64,000 nt of DNA from Microbacterium lemovicicum (GCF_003991875.1 NZ_CP031423.1:62001-126000), one strand, 5' to 3'. Counted from the stretch's first letter, positions 1 to 8,920 are shown. Numbers and translations are program-made. Notes: generated from the sequence alone by a model not told the origin.

Positions 1-283
1 CCGGCTCGATCAGGCGCGTGCCGGCGTCCTCGAACTGCTCGCGAGCTTGCCTGCGGGTGAAGAACCAGACGACCGAGATCAGCAGCACGATCGCCGCGAG
101 GACGTTGGAGAGGATCGTGAAGAAGCTGAAGAAGTTCGTGACGATCGTGAGCATGTCCTTGCCGTCGGCTGCGGCGGCGCTCAGCGACGCGCCGAGCTGG
201 GCGAACACGGCGGCGAGGATCACGACGGCCATCAGCGCGCGGAGCACGGTCCACAGGCGCGCCCAGGCGAGGGTGCGGGTCAT
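1..283 (-). CDS. Pr6Pr-family membrane protein (N-terminal part, cut by window edge)
   Basis: This gene runs off the left edge, so only the first 94 codons are visible. The product starts MTRTLAWARL and has two hydrophobic segments, at about residues 12-30 and 48-75, followed by a basic turn (FFTRRQ). The NFFSFFTILSN motif in the second segment is typical of the Pr6Pr/FAR-17a-like integral membrane family of actinobacteria, whose biochemical role is unknown. The start is ATG at 283. The hexamer TATGGT lies exactly six bases upstream, so the gene is probably transcribed without a leader. Family placement rests on this fragment only. Confidence 0.7.
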   Translation of the reverse strand, partial: MTRTLAWARLWTVLRALMAVVILAAVFAQLGASLSAAAADGKDMLTIVTNFFSFFTILSNVLAAIVLLISVVWFFTRRQAREQFEDAGTRLIEP

Positions 284-356
284 GGGCTCACCATATCTGC
301 CCGGCTCCGCGCCTCGGTAGGATGGGGTGTACCGTCCGCGACACGGGGGAGCACCC

Positions 357-1643
357 ATGCCAGGCATCGTCATCGTCGGAGTGCAATGGGGGGACGAGGG
401 CAAGGGCAAGGCCACCGATCTCCTCGGTGAGCGCACCGACTGGGTCGTCAAGTTCAACGGCGGCAACAACGCCGGCCACACGGTGGTGATCGGCGACGAG
501 AAGTACGCGCTGCACCTGCTGCCGTCCGGCATCCTCTCGCCCGGGGTCAACCCGGTCATCGGCAACGGCGTGGTCATCGACCCGGAGGTGCTCTTCGCCG
601 AGCTCGAGGCGCTCAACGCCCGCGGTGTCGACACCAGCCGGCTCAAGGTGAGCGCGAACGCTCACCTCATCACGCAGTACCACCGCACGCTCGACAAGGT
701 GACGGAGCGCTTCCTCGGGAAGCGGATGATCGGCACGACCGGCCGGGGGATCGGTCCGGCGTACGCCGACAAGATCAACCGCGTCGGCATCCGCGTGCAG
801 GACATCTTCGACGAGAACATCCTGCGCCAGAAGGTCGAAGGCGCCCTCGACCAGAAGAACCACCTGCTGGTGAAGGTCTTCAACCGCCGCGCGATCGCGG
901 TCGACGAGATCGTCGAGGACCTCCTGTCCTACGTCGAGCGCCTGCGCCCGATGGTGTGCGACACCGGACTCCTCCTCAGCGGCGCGCTGGACGCCGGCGA
1001 GGTCGTGGTCTTCGAGGGCGGCCAGGCCACGATGCTCGACATCGACCACGGCACCTACCCGTTCGTGACGAGCTCGTCGGCGACCGCCGGCGGGGCCTCC
1101 ACGGGCTCGGGCATCGGACCCAACCGCCTCGACCGCATCGTCGGCATCGTGAAGGCGTACACGACGCGCGTCGGCTCCGGACCCTTCCCGACCGAGCTGT
1201 TCGACGCGAACGGCGACTTCCTGCGCTCGCGCGGGTTCGAGTTCGGCACGACGACCGGCCGCCCGCGCCGCGTCGGCTGGTACGACGCCCCGATCACGCG
1301 CTACGCGACGCGCATCAACGGCATCACCGACCTCGTGCTGACCAAGCTCGACATCCTCACGGGTCTCGAAGAGATCCCCGTCTGCGTCGCCTACGACGTC
1401 GACGGCGTGCGCTACGACGAGGTGCCGGTCAATCAGTCCGACTTCCACCACGCGACGCCGATCCTGGTGAACCTCCCCGGCTGGAAGGAGGACATCTCCA
1501 CGGCCCGCACGTTCGAGGACCTCCCGAAGGCGGCGCAGGACTACGTGCTGACGCTCGAGGAGATGAGCGGCACCCGCATCTCGGTCATCGGCGTGGGCGC
1601 TGCCCGAGATGCGGTGGTCGTGCGCCACGACCTGCTGGACTGA
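357..1643 (+). CDS. purA: Adenylosuccinate synthetase
   Basis: PurA joins IMP to aspartate using GTP, the first step from IMP to AMP. The 428-residue length is normal. The GTP-binding glycine loop GDEGKGK is at residues 12-18, with the catalytic Asp13, and the second catalytic residue His41 is in NNAGHTV. The start is ATG at 357, preceded by a GGGGGAG ribosome site at about 344-350; an in-frame upstream GTG at 327 would only add ten residues unlike the family. TAGGAT at 318-323 is a likely -10 box, giving a leader of roughly 27 bases. The stop overlaps the start of the next gene by one base (TGATG), so the two are probably cotranscribed. Confidence 0.97.
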   Translation: MPGIVIVGVQWGDEGKGKATDLLGERTDWVVKFNGGNNAGHTVVIGDEKYALHLLPSGILSPGVNPVIGNGVVIDPEVLFAELEALNARGVDTSRLKVSANAHLITQYHRTLDKVTERFLGKRMIGTTGRGIGPAYADKINRVGIRVQDIFDENILRQKVEGALDQKNHLLVKVFNRRAIAVDEIVEDLLSYVERLRPMVCDTGLLLSGALDAGEVVVFEGGQATMLDIDHGTYPFVTSSSATAGGASTGSGIGPNRLDRIVGIVKAYTTRVGSGPFPTELFDANGDFLRSRGFEFGTTTGRPRRVGWYDAPITRYATRINGITDLVLTKLDILTGLEEIPVCVAYDVDGVRYDEVPVNQSDFHHATPILVNLPGWKEDISTARTFEDLPKAAQDYVLTLEEMSGTRISVIGVGAARDAVVVRHDLLD

Positions 1644-2932
1644 TGAGGTTCTGGCTCGGCTCGTACACGTCCGACGCCGGCGGTCGTGCCGCCGGCATCG
1701 GCGCGCTCCGGGCCGGTGAGCCCGACGTCGCGTCGGCCGGCGGTCCGCTGTCCTTCGTCGGAACCGCTGCCGCAGCGGCGTCCCCGTCGTGGCTGGCGCA
1801 GCATCCGACCCTCGACGTCGTCTACGCGACGCTCGAGCACCGCGGACAGGTGGCGGCGTTCCGCCGGACCGGCCTCGACTCCTTCGTTCCGCTGGGCGCG
1901 CCGGTCGACGCGGGCGAGGCCGTCTGCCACGCGGCCGTGGCTCCCGACGGCCGCACGCTCGTGGCCAGCTGCTGGGGCGACGGACGCGTGGTGCGGATGA
2001 GTCTGGATGCTGCGGGCACCCCCGCCGCGCCCGTGATCGCCGCCGCAGCCGCCGATCCGTTCGCGGGTCCGGTCGATCCCTTCGCCACCACGGGCGACGG
2101 ATCGGCGGGGGAGTCGTTCGGGGGCGCGGAGGGTGCGGCCCTGGCCGCCGGCCTCTTCACGGTCCCGGGCATGGGCGTCGGGCCCTCCGCCCTCGACGCG
2201 GAGCTCGCCGCGGCATCCCGTGCCCTGCGCGCGGCCGCGGGCGACGAGTACGGGCACCTCGTGCCCGAGTACGACCTGGCCGAGGACGCGGTGGCCGAGG
2301 CGGCGCCGCCGGTCGCCGGGGGCGTGCCGGAGCGGGTGTCGCGCGCGCACGCGGCGGTGTACCTCCCCGACGGGCGCGTCGCCACGACCGACCTGGGCTT
2401 CGACCTCGTGCGGTTCTGGCGGATCGGCTCGACCGGCATCCGTATCGACGGCGAGGTCGTGCTGCCGCGGGGATCCGGTCCGCGGCACATGGTGCTGCAC
2501 CCGAGCGGGCACCTGCACGTGCTCGCGGAGTATTCCCGCGAGATCTTCACCCTCGCCGCCGGCCCCGACGGGCGCTGGCGGCTGCTCGGCGGCATCGCCG
2601 CCTCCGCCCTGACGATGGACGGAGACACCGGTGCGGAGCTGGCGCGCTCGCACGACGGGCAGTTCCTCTACGCCGGCATCCGCGGTTCCGACACCATCGC
2701 GACGCTGCGCGTGCGCGGCGAAGGCGATCGGCTGGAGGCCGTCGCGCTCGTCGACGCCGGGGTGACGTGGCCGCGCCATCACCTCGTCTCGCGCGACATC
2801 CTGCTCGTGGCCGGGGAGCGCTCCGACGACGTGGTGTCGCTCACCCTCGACATCCGCACGGGCGTGCCCGGTCGGGTGCGCTCGCGCACCGAGGCGCCGT
2901 CGCCCACGCGCATCCTCCCCGCGCGGCGCTGA
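1643..2932 (+). CDS. Lactonase-family seven-bladed beta-propeller protein (YbhE/Pgl type)
   Basis: The 429-residue product opens with the RFWLGSYTSDAGGRAAGI signature of the lactonase/6-phosphogluconolactonase beta-propeller family and ends with the characteristic GPRHMVLHPSG and SHDGQFLYAGIRGSDTI blades. Members hydrolyse lactones such as 6-phosphogluconolactone, but substrate assignment within the family is weak. It has no signal peptide and should be cytoplasmic. The insert at about residues 130-215, rich in Ala, Gly, Asp and Phe, is longer than in many relatives. Its ATG overlaps the purA stop by one base, implying translational coupling. The link to purine synthesis is unclear. Confidence 0.8.
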   Translation: MRFWLGSYTSDAGGRAAGIGALRAGEPDVASAGGPLSFVGTAAAAASPSWLAQHPTLDVVYATLEHRGQVAAFRRTGLDSFVPLGAPVDAGEAVCHAAVAPDGRTLVASCWGDGRVVRMSLDAAGTPAAPVIAAAAADPFAGPVDPFATTGDGSAGESFGGAEGAALAAGLFTVPGMGVGPSALDAELAAASRALRAAAGDEYGHLVPEYDLAEDAVAEAAPPVAGGVPERVSRAHAAVYLPDGRVATTDLGFDLVRFWRIGSTGIRIDGEVVLPRGSGPRHMVLHPSGHLHVLAEYSREIFTLAAGPDGRWRLLGGIAASALTMDGDTGAELARSHDGQFLYAGIRGSDTIATLRVRGEGDRLEAVALVDAGVTWPRHHLVSRDILLVAGERSDDVVSLTLDIRTGVPGRVRSRTEAPSPTRILPARR

Positions 2933-2947
2933 GCCGCGGCATCCGGG

Positions 2948-4117
2948 TCAGATCTTGGCGTCCTGCTTCGGCAGGAACACCTGCTTGATGATCAGCAGGA
3001 TCGACGCCGTCACGGGGACGGCGATGAGGGCGCCCAGGAGTCCGAGCAGGGTGCCGCCGATGAGCGCGCCGATCACGACCAGTGAGCCGGGGATCGAGAT
3101 CGCCTTCGACATCACCCGCGGCGTCAGCACGTACGCCTCGACCTGGATGTAGACGAGGTAGGCGATGCCGAAGATCAGGGCGGCCACGGGGCTCGTGAAC
3201 AGCGCGAGGACGGTGCCGAGGATCCAGTAGAGCACCGGGCCGACCAGCGGGATGATCGTGATCGCGAACGCGATCACGCCCATCAGCAGGGGGAACGGCA
3301 GCCCGAGGAAGAGGTGCAGCAGGAAGGCGACGACGGAGTTGAAGAAGGCCAGGATGACCATGCCCATGAGGTAGCTGCCCACGGAGTCGGTGATCTGGGT
3401 GGTGAGGTCCCGCACGCCCGCCCGGTTGCGGGCCGGCGCGAAGCGGGTGAGCGATTCCTTGATGGCGGGCAGCGACGCCACGAAGTACAGGGTCAGCACG
3501 ACGACGATGAGAGCGCCCGAGATGGCGGTGGCGATGTTCGCGCCGACCTTGAGGATGCCGCCGGAGATGGCGGCGATGTTCGCGGGGTTGGTGGCGAAGG
3601 TCTGCAGATCGTTGACGAGCGAGCCGAGGCCGTCGCCGAAGATGCCCTCGAGCCAGTGGAAGACGTCGGAGTTGCGGAAGTCGGAGATCGTGGCCGGGAT
3701 GCTCTGGATGAAGCCGGTGACCTGATCGACGAACGTCGGCACGACCAGCCACAGCAGCCCGGCGATGAGGGCGCCGAACACGACGAAGACGATGGTGATG
3801 CCCCACGGCCGGGCGATGCCGCGGCGGGCCAGGAACTTCACGATGGGGTCCAGGCCGAGCGCGGCGAACATGGCCAGGGCGATGTAGATCAGCACCGTGG
3901 AGATGCTGCTGACCGCGAAGCCCAGGACGAGCGCGAGCAGTCCGCCGAGCGTGAGCAGGAAGCCGGCCGCGAAGGGGCTGTCCAGGTGCGCCCAGAACGG
4001 CCGGCCGCCCCGGTCGGTGGCCGCCGTCGCGGCGGCCATGACCTCCCCGGTGTCGGTGCTCACGCCGGGCGAGTCGGCTCCGGGCGAGGGCGAGGGGGCG
4101 GGGGTGGCGTCGGTCAT
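2948..4117 (-). CDS. AI-2E family transporter (membrane protein)
   Basis: The 389-residue protein has a Pro/Ala/Ser-rich cytoplasmic N-terminus of about 40 residues followed by about eight hydrophobic segments, including the late SFAITIIPLVGP-like region typical of the AI-2E (formerly UPF0118) family. Members export varied small molecules or act as sodium/proton antiporters, so the substrate cannot be read from sequence. Two starts are possible, GTG 4123 or ATG 4117. TAGAGT stands exactly six bases before the ATG, matching the leaderless signature seen at many starts here, so ATG 4117 is preferred. The gene is convergent with the lactonase gene. Confidence 0.85.
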   Translation of the reverse strand: MTDATPAPSPSPGADSPGVSTDTGEVMAAATAATDRGGRPFWAHLDSPFAAGFLLTLGGLLALVLGFAVSSISTVLIYIALAMFAALGLDPIVKFLARRGIARPWGITIVFVVFGALIAGLLWLVVPTFVDQVTGFIQSIPATISDFRNSDVFHWLEGIFGDGLGSLVNDLQTFATNPANIAAISGGILKVGANIATAISGALIVVVLTLYFVASLPAIKESLTRFAPARNRAGVRDLTTQITDSVGSYLMGMVILAFFNSVVAFLLHLFLGLPFPLLMGVIAFAITIIPLVGPVLYWILGTVLALFTSPVAALIFGIAYLVYIQVEAYVLTPRVMSKAISIPGSLVVIGALIGGTLLGLLGALIAVPVTASILLIIKQVFLPKQDAKI

Positions 4118-4234
4118 GGACACACTCTAGGTCCGCGCGCCGGAGCGGCCCGGCGGCGTGCGGGCGCGGCACCCGGTGTGACGCCGGGAGGTCATGGCGC
4201 GGGGCGCTATCGTCGGGAGTCCGAGGAGGATGCC

Positions 4235-4534
4235 ATGACCGACACCGCTGATCCGACGATCACCCTGCAGCGCCTGCGCGCGAGCATCGACAACATCGAC
4301 GCCGCCCTCATCTTCATGCTCGCCGAGCGCTTCCGCTGCACGCAGCAGGTCGGCGTGCTCAAGGCCCAGCACGGCATGCCCGCCTCCGACCCCGACCGGG
4401 AGCAGACGCAGATCGCGCGGCTGCGCAGTCTCGCCGAAGACGCCGACCTCGATCCGGAGTTCGCCCACAAGTGGTTCACATTCGTGGTGTCGGAGGTCAT
4501 CCGCCACCACCGGAGCGCGGCCGAAGGCGCCTGA
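4235..4534 (+). CDS. Chorismate mutase, AroQ type
   Basis: A stand-alone 99-residue all-helical chorismate mutase, converting chorismate to prephenate for phenylalanine and tyrosine synthesis. The AroQ active-site series is visible: Arg in LRASIDNID, Arg in AERFRC, Lys in GVLKAQ and the Arg-Glu pair in DPDREQTQ. The C-terminal helix FTFVVSEVIRHHR completes the fold. The length is normal for a monofunctional enzyme with no signal peptide, so it is cytoplasmic. A strong AGGAGGA ribosome site at 4224-4230 precedes the ATG, and TATCGT at 4208-4213 is a possible -10 box. No other aromatic pathway gene is adjacent. Confidence 0.93.
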   Translation: MTDTADPTITLQRLRASIDNIDAALIFMLAERFRCTQQVGVLKAQHGMPASDPDREQTQIARLRSLAEDADLDPEFAHKWFTFVVSEVIRHHRSAAEGA

Positions 4535-4555
4535 GCCTCTGCTTCGGCGGCGACG

Positions 4556-4909
4556 TCAGAGCGTGATGATGCCGGTGTCCGCGCGCCGGGCGCCCGGCTC
4601 GGGCACACGCTGCGCGACGCCCTCGCGGGCCAGTGCGGCGCGGCGGCGGGTGATCGCGATCATCCACTCCGCCGCGGTGGATCGGCGAGGACGCCCCGCG
4701 GCGGTCTCCCAGATCTCCACGAACACGTCGGCGAGCACCGTCTCGGCGACCCGCCGGTCGGGGATGAGAGCGATCAGCAGTCCGAAGACCTTCGGCGACA
4801 GTGCGTCGTACAGGCGCGTGAGGCACGGCGCGTCCCCGGCGCCGATGCCGTCCAGCAGCGCCCCGAGGCCGCTGTCTGCGGCGGAGTCTGCGGCGGCGAG
4901 GGGGTCCAT
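4556..4909 (-). CDS. Short protein resembling sigma-70 region 2 only
   Basis: The 117-residue product contains an ECF-sigma-like region 2 at about residues 28-75: DAPCLTRLYDALSPKVFGL, then DRRVAETVLADVFVEIWETA, the pattern of core-RNA-polymerase-binding helices. There is no region 4 DNA-binding domain; the protein ends soon after the basic helix MIAITRRRAALARE. It could be a truncated sigma gene or a small protein that occupies core polymerase. The start is ATG 4909; a weak CACGAT hexamer lies six bases upstream. No anti-sigma gene is adjacent. I find no frameshifted region 4 downstream, because chorismate mutase follows on the other strand after 21 bases. Confidence 0.6.
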   Translation of the reverse strand: MDPLAAADSAADSGLGALLDGIGAGDAPCLTRLYDALSPKVFGLLIALIPDRRVAETVLADVFVEIWETAAGRPRRSTAAEWMIAITRRRAALAREGVAQRVPEPGARRADTGIITL

Positions 4910-5000
4910 TGAAGGATCGTGACATGTCGGCCTCGGGAAAGATGCCGCTTGCTTCACGACCCCCGCTCGGGTAGGCGCCGTCCCGTCGCCCTCCGAGGAA

Positions 5001-5095
5001 CCCGCGAGACTGCAGCGGGGCGGCGAGACCACGGGGCTCACCCTCGGTCTCGCCGCCCTGATGCTGTCTCGCGGGCCCAAATGCTGTCTCGCGGG
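5001..5095. repeat. Nested palindromic element with duplicated right arm, probable terminator
   Basis: The outer left arm CCCGCGAGAC (5001-5010) is complementary to GTCTCGCGGG, which occurs twice, at 5066-5075 and 5086-5095, inside a 15-base direct repeat (5061-5075, 5081-5095). Between them lies a perfect 13-bp inverted repeat, 5018-5030 with 5046-5058, separated by 15 bases. It lies downstream of the GntR/ABC exporter operon and upstream of the sigma-like gene, both on the minus strand, so it may terminate the exporter message. No T-run follows. It shares the GAGAC/GTCTC core with the elements at 17444 and 60927. Confidence 0.6.
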
Positions 5096-5119
5096 AGGGC
5101 GGAGCGATCGTCGACGGGC

Positions 5120-5815
5120 TCAGGGCACCGCGCGACGGAGGGTGAGGAACGAGGATGCCGCGAGAACCGTGATCAGAACGAGACCCCACACCGCCAGGCC
5201 CAGGGCGCCCAGCGCGACGAACCTCTCGGTGACCGCCGGCCACGATCCGGTGGCGGTGATCAGCCAGGCCAGCGCCACCAGCAGCGCGGCGGTGCCGATC
5301 AGCGTGGCCGTGGTGGCCAGGGCGCCGAAGCGCTTGTAGATGGTCGCCGCCCAGAAGCCGACGACGAAGAACAGCAGGGCGATGGCGAAGAAGACGACGC
5401 CCGCGCCGAGCGGTCCCGCCTCCCACAGCCAGGGCAGGTAGAAGAAGTACCCCTCGATGCCCCAGCCGCGGGTGGCCTGCTCCACGAGCCCGCCGATGAC
5501 GAAGATCACCGACAGCAGCACGGAGGTGATGCCGGCCGTCACGAGCGTGCCGATGTAGAACTCCCGGCGGGTGACGCTCATCGCCTGCGAGAACGGGAAG
5601 GTGAGGGTCAGCGCCTGCACGCCGACCACGCCGAAGTACCACAGCGGCGCCTGCGCGCCGCCGCCGTACTTCGGGGTGGTCACGCCGACCGAGAAGAGCA
5701 GCTCGTACACGGCGAAAGCGATGGCGAACGAGCCGAGGAGCACGATCACGGGCACCCAGATGTAGGTCTGCCGGTTGATCAGCTGCATGCGGACGACATT
5801 GAGCGTGCGGGTCAT
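5120..5815 (-). CDS. ABC exporter permease subunit
   Basis: The 231-residue hydrophobic protein has six likely membrane segments and no catalytic motifs. It begins MTRTLNVVRMQLINRQTYIWVPV, like ABC-2 type permeases paired with GntR-controlled ATPases. Its ATG overlaps the end of the ATPase gene by four bases (ATGA), so the subunits are translationally coupled. It would form the membrane channel for the ATPase encoded at 5812-6756. The substrate is unknown; YtrA-type loci usually respond to cell-wall stress or antibiotics, which is inference here. Confidence 0.85.
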   Translation of the reverse strand: MTRTLNVVRMQLINRQTYIWVPVIVLLGSFAIAFAVYELLFSVGVTTPKYGGGAQAPLWYFGVVGVQALTLTFPFSQAMSVTRREFYIGTLVTAGITSVLLSVIFVIGGLVEQATRGWGIEGYFFYLPWLWEAGPLGAGVVFFAIALLFFVVGFWAATIYKRFGALATTATLIGTAALLVALAWLITATGSWPAVTERFVALGALGLAVWGLVLITVLAASSFLTLRRAVP

Positions 5816-6756
5816 CGTCCCGCTCCTTCCTGCGCGGAGGCGCGTGCGGGCGCCGGGTGGTCGGACGCGTCGGCGGGGTCGCCGGACGCCGAGTGCTGGG
5901 TGGTGCGGACGATCAGCTGCTGCAGCGACACCGGCGCGACGTCGAGTCCTGCCTCCGCCAGGCGGCGACGGTCCTCGGGGGTCAGGGCGCCGAGCACCGT
6001 GACCGACACCGTGCGGCCGAGGCTCTCCCGGTGGACGACCTCGCGGGCGGCGGTGAAGGCCTCGACGGCGGCCACGTCGCCGACGATGTTCGCCGCCCGT
6101 TCGCGCACCGACTCGGTGTCGTCGTCCATCACGATGCGGCCGCGGTCGATCACCAGCACGCGCTCCAGCAGGTTCGACACCTCGTCGATCAGGTGACTCG
6201 AAAGGATCACCGTGCGCGGGTGCTCGGCGTAGTCCTCCAGCAGACGGTCGTAGAAGATCTGCCGGGCGACGGCGTCGAGTCCCAGGTAGGGCTCGTCGAA
6301 GAAGGTGATGTCGGCCCGCGCGGCCAGCCCGATCACGACGCCGACAGCCGAGAGCTGACCGCGGGACAGCTTCTTGATGCGCGTCTTCGCCGGAAGCTGG
6401 AACTCGTCCACCAGCCGGTCGGCGAGCTCCTGGTCCCAGTGCGGGAAGAACAGCCGGGCGGTGTCGAACGCGTGCTTCGGCAGGGCGTCGTCGGGGTAGC
6501 GCTGGCTCTCGCGCACGAAGCAGATGCGGCCGAGCACGTCGCTGTTCTCGTATGGGTCCTGCCCGAAGACGCGCACCCGGCCCGACGTGGCGAAGTTCTG
6601 GGCCGTCAGGATGGACATCAGGGTGGTCTTGCCGGCCCCGTTGCGGCCCAGGAGACCGGTGATGCTGTCCTTCTCGACCGAGAACGAGACCTGGTCCAGG
6701 GCGAGCGTGTCGCGGTAGCGCTTGGTGAGGCCCTCGACCTCGATGACGGCGCTCAT
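5812..6756 (-). CDS. ABC transporter ATP-binding protein
   Basis: The 314-residue ATPase has Walker A GRNGAGKTT (about residues 36-44), signature motif LSRGQLSAVG and Walker B ITFFDEPYLGLD. The ABC domain ends near residue 215. A further 100 residues, ending in a Ser/Pro/Ala-rich tail, resemble the C-terminal extension of multidrug-type exporters of the YtrB/BcrA group. It overlaps both neighbours by four bases (GntR gene upstream, permease downstream), so the three genes form a tight operon controlled by the operator at 7159-7182. Confidence 0.92.
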   Translation of the reverse strand: MSAVIEVEGLTKRYRDTLALDQVSFSVEKDSITGLLGRNGAGKTTLMSILTAQNFATSGRVRVFGQDPYENSDVLGRICFVRESQRYPDDALPKHAFDTARLFFPHWDQELADRLVDEFQLPAKTRIKKLSRGQLSAVGVVIGLAARADITFFDEPYLGLDAVARQIFYDRLLEDYAEHPRTVILSSHLIDEVSNLLERVLVIDRGRIVMDDDTESVRERAANIVGDVAAVEAFTAAREVVHRESLGRTVSVTVLGALTPEDRRRLAEAGLDVAPVSLQQLIVRTTQHSASGDPADASDHPAPARASAQEGAGR

Positions 6757-7142
6757 GAAGCGCTCCTTCCGGTGATGGCGGATGCTGCGGCGGCGCGATC
6801 GCGGATGAGCGCCGCGAGGTCGTCCGGGCCCAGCCCGAGCTTGCGCGCCTCGACCAGCAGCGGATCGACGAAGCGGTCGCCGAACGACGTGCGCCGGTCG
6901 GCCAGCAGCAGTTCGCGCGCACCGGGTGCGACGAACATGCCGACGCCGCGTCTCTTGTAGAGCACGCCTTTGTCGACGAGCATGTTGACTCCCTTCCCGG
7001 CGGTCGCCGGATTGATGCGGTGGAACGCGGCGAGCTCGTTCGTCGACGGCGCCTGGCCCTCCTCGGACAGGCTGCCGTCGATGATCGCGTCTTCGACGCT
7101 CTCGCTGATCTGCAGGAAGAGCGGTCGGCCTTCGTCGATCAC
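6753..7142 (-). CDS. GntR-family transcriptional regulator, YtrA subfamily
   Basis: The product has an N-terminal winged helix (PLFLQISESVEDAIIDG, then APSTNELAAFHRINPATAGKGVNMLVDKGVLYKRRGVGMFV) and only a short C-terminal helical tail, as in the YtrA group of GntR repressors. Two GTG starts are in frame, 7148 and 7142. GAGG stands five bases before GTG 7142 but would abut the other, so 7142 (129 residues) is preferred. It is the first gene of the exporter operon and probably represses itself and the exporter through the AT-rich inverted repeat just upstream. Confidence 0.88.
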   Translation of the reverse strand: MIDEGRPLFLQISESVEDAIIDGSLSEEGQAPSTNELAAFHRINPATAGKGVNMLVDKGVLYKRRGVGMFVAPGARELLLADRRTSFGDRFVDPLLVEARKLGLGPDDLAALIRDRAAAASAITGRSAS

Positions 7143-7158
7143 GTGCACCTCGTTCGGT

Positions 7159-7182
7159 GGTTAATTACTTGACTAACTAACC
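7159..7182 (-). promoter_or_regulatory. Probable GntR (YtrA-type) operator over the exporter promoter
   Basis: The 24-bp inverted repeat GGTTAATTAC-TTGA-CTAACTAACC has arms matching at 8 of 10 positions. It is a conspicuous AT-rich island 17 bases upstream of the GntR start. On the minus strand it includes TAATTA, which could serve as the -10 box, so binding would block polymerase. YtrA-type regulators are known to bind long TTA-rich palindromes of this kind. Confidence 0.7.
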
Positions 7183-7612
7183 ATGCAACGCTCCTTCCCC
7201 GCCTGTCAACCCCGATCTTCGATAACGGACGTGTAACTCTGCGGAAGGGGATGCCGCACCGCGCTCGAGCCGCGGAAAGACGCGGTCTGCGGCGGTCTGC
7301 GGGAATGATTTGCGCGCTCGCGCCGCGCTTGTTATCACGGGCGCGTGTGGCCGTCTTCAGCGAATCGGTCAACCGGTCATCAGGATTTGCCAGCTTCGCC
7401 GACCCGTGGAACCGTTGACGAGTCCCGAGAGGGATGTCAACCCCGACCAGTCCGCGGACGCCGGTGGCCAGCGAAGCCAGACCGACGTCCGTACGGTCGG
7501 CGGTCCCTCCGCGGGTCGGATGCCCGCGGCCCGGAATCTGCCCCGACGGGGCGCCGGACGGATCGCCACCCGGGCGCGACCCCGCGGCGCCGTGCGCGCC
7601 GCCGAGGTGCAT
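7183..7612. other. 430-bp intergenic region and long leader before the osmoprotectant operon
   Basis: No credible gene is seen. Reading frames stay open through this stretch in front of the ATP-binding gene, but the translation (rich in Arg and Pro) does not look like protein and the family N-terminus begins later. TTGCGC (7310-7315) and TATCAC (7333-7338), 17 bases apart, could be a promoter, which would leave a leader of about 270 bases. I recognise no riboswitch. The divergent exporter promoter occupies the left end. Confidence 0.4.
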
Positions 7613-8920
7613 GTGACCGCTCCGCCTGCCATCGAGGCCCGAGGCCTGTACAAGGTCTTCGGCCGCAATCCCCGATCCGCCGTCCAGCGCCTGTCCGCGG
7701 GCGCGTCCCGCCGCGAAGTGGCCGACGCCGGGACGGCCGCCGTCATCGACGCGTCCTTCACGGTGCGCACCGGTGAGATCTTCGTCATCATGGGCCTGTC
7801 CGGCTCGGGCAAGTCCACCGTCATCCGCATGCTCAACGGGCTGCACGACACCACCGCCGGCGAGATCGTCGTGTCCGATCAGTCCATCACCGAGCTCTCC
7901 CCCAGCCGCCTGCGAGCCCTGCGGCGCGACCGCGTCTCGATGGTCTTCCAGCACTTCGCACTTCTGCCGCACCGCACGGTCGCCGACAACGTCGCCTACC
8001 CGCTCGAGCTGCGCGGCATCGGCAAGGCCGAGCGTCTGGCCCGGGCCGAGGAGATCCTGACCCTCGTCGGACTCGAAGGCTGGGGCGACACGCTGCCCTC
8101 GGCCCTGTCGGGAGGAATGCAGCAGCGCGTCGGCATCGCCCGAGCGCTCGCCGCGGACACCGACATCCTGCTCATGGACGAGGCCTTCAGCGCCCTCGAC
8201 CCGCTCATCCGCCGCGAGATGCAGGAGCAGCTCCTCGAGCTGCAGCAGAAGCTCCGCAAGACCATCGTCTTCATCACGCACGACCTGAACGAGGCGATGT
8301 TCCTCGGCGACCGCATCGCGGTCATGCGCGACGGGCGCATCGTCCAGATCGGCACTCCCGAGGACATCCTCACCGACCCCGCCAACGACTACGTGGAGCA
8401 GTTCGTGCAGGACGTCGACCGCGCCCGCGTGCTCACGGCGGCGCACGTCATGGAGCGCCCGCGCCCGGTCGTGTCCGTCTCGGCCGGCCCCCGGACGGCG
8501 CTGCGCCAGATGCGCGACGCGTACATGTCGGCCGCCTACGTGACCGGACGCGACCGGGTGCTCCAGGGCATCGTGACCGACCGCGATGCCGTGAAGCTCG
8601 TCCGCGCCGGCGTCACCTCGCTCGAGTCGATCCTGCGGCCTGTGCCGCAGAGCGTGAGCGAGGACGACGTGCTGATGAACCTCTTCGTCCCCGCCGTCGA
8701 GTCGCCGCTGCCGCTGGCCGTGCGCGACGAGCAGGGCCGGCTCACGGGGGTCATCCCGCGCGTCACGCTGCTGGCGGCACTCGGTCCCGGGCCAGGTGCC
8801 ACGGAGGAGGTGACGCTCCCGCAGCAGCCCGTGCCGGCCGAGGTCATCGATCGGCTCCTGGCCGAGGGCGACGACGCCGCCGACGCGTCCAGGGCCGACG
8901 GGCGAGAGGCGGTGCGCTGA
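7613..8920 (+). CDS. proV: Glycine betaine/proline-type ABC importer, ATP-binding subunit with CBS domains
   Basis: The 435-residue protein carries an ABC ATPase (Walker A GLSGSGKST, signature LSGGMQQRVGIARAL, Walker B ILLMDEAFSALDPLIR) followed from about residue 280 by two CBS-like repeats (AAHVMERPRPVVSVSAGP and GVIPRVTLLAAL). That layout is typical of ProV/OpuAA, where the CBS pair senses ionic strength. GTG 7613 is preceded by GAGG with five bases between, the same arrangement as the GntR gene. An Ala/Arg-rich insert of about 25 residues after KVFGRNP is longer than usual. It is cotranscribed with the permease (one-base overlap) and binding protein downstream. Confidence 0.92.
   Translation: MTAPPAIEARGLYKVFGRNPRSAVQRLSAGASRREVADAGTAAVIDASFTVRTGEIFVIMGLSGSGKSTVIRMLNGLHDTTAGEIVVSDQSITELSPSRLRALRRDRVSMVFQHFALLPHRTVADNVAYPLELRGIGKAERLARAEEILTLVGLEGWGDTLPSALSGGMQQRVGIARALAADTDILLMDEAFSALDPLIRREMQEQLLELQQKLRKTIVFITHDLNEAMFLGDRIAVMRDGRIVQIGTPEDILTDPANDYVEQFVQDVDRARVLTAAHVMERPRPVVSVSAGPRTALRQMRDAYMSAAYVTGRDRVLQGIVTDRDAVKLVRAGVTSLESILRPVPQSVSEDDVLMNLFVPAVESPLPLAVRDEQGRLTGVIPRVTLLAALGPGPGATEEVTLPQQPVPAEVIDRLLAEGDDAADASRADGREAVR

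Noticed and set aside
288..1628. A 446-codon open frame antisense to purA
   Set aside because: It exists because of the G/C-rich third positions of purA; its translation is rich in Arg, Asp and His with no family pattern.
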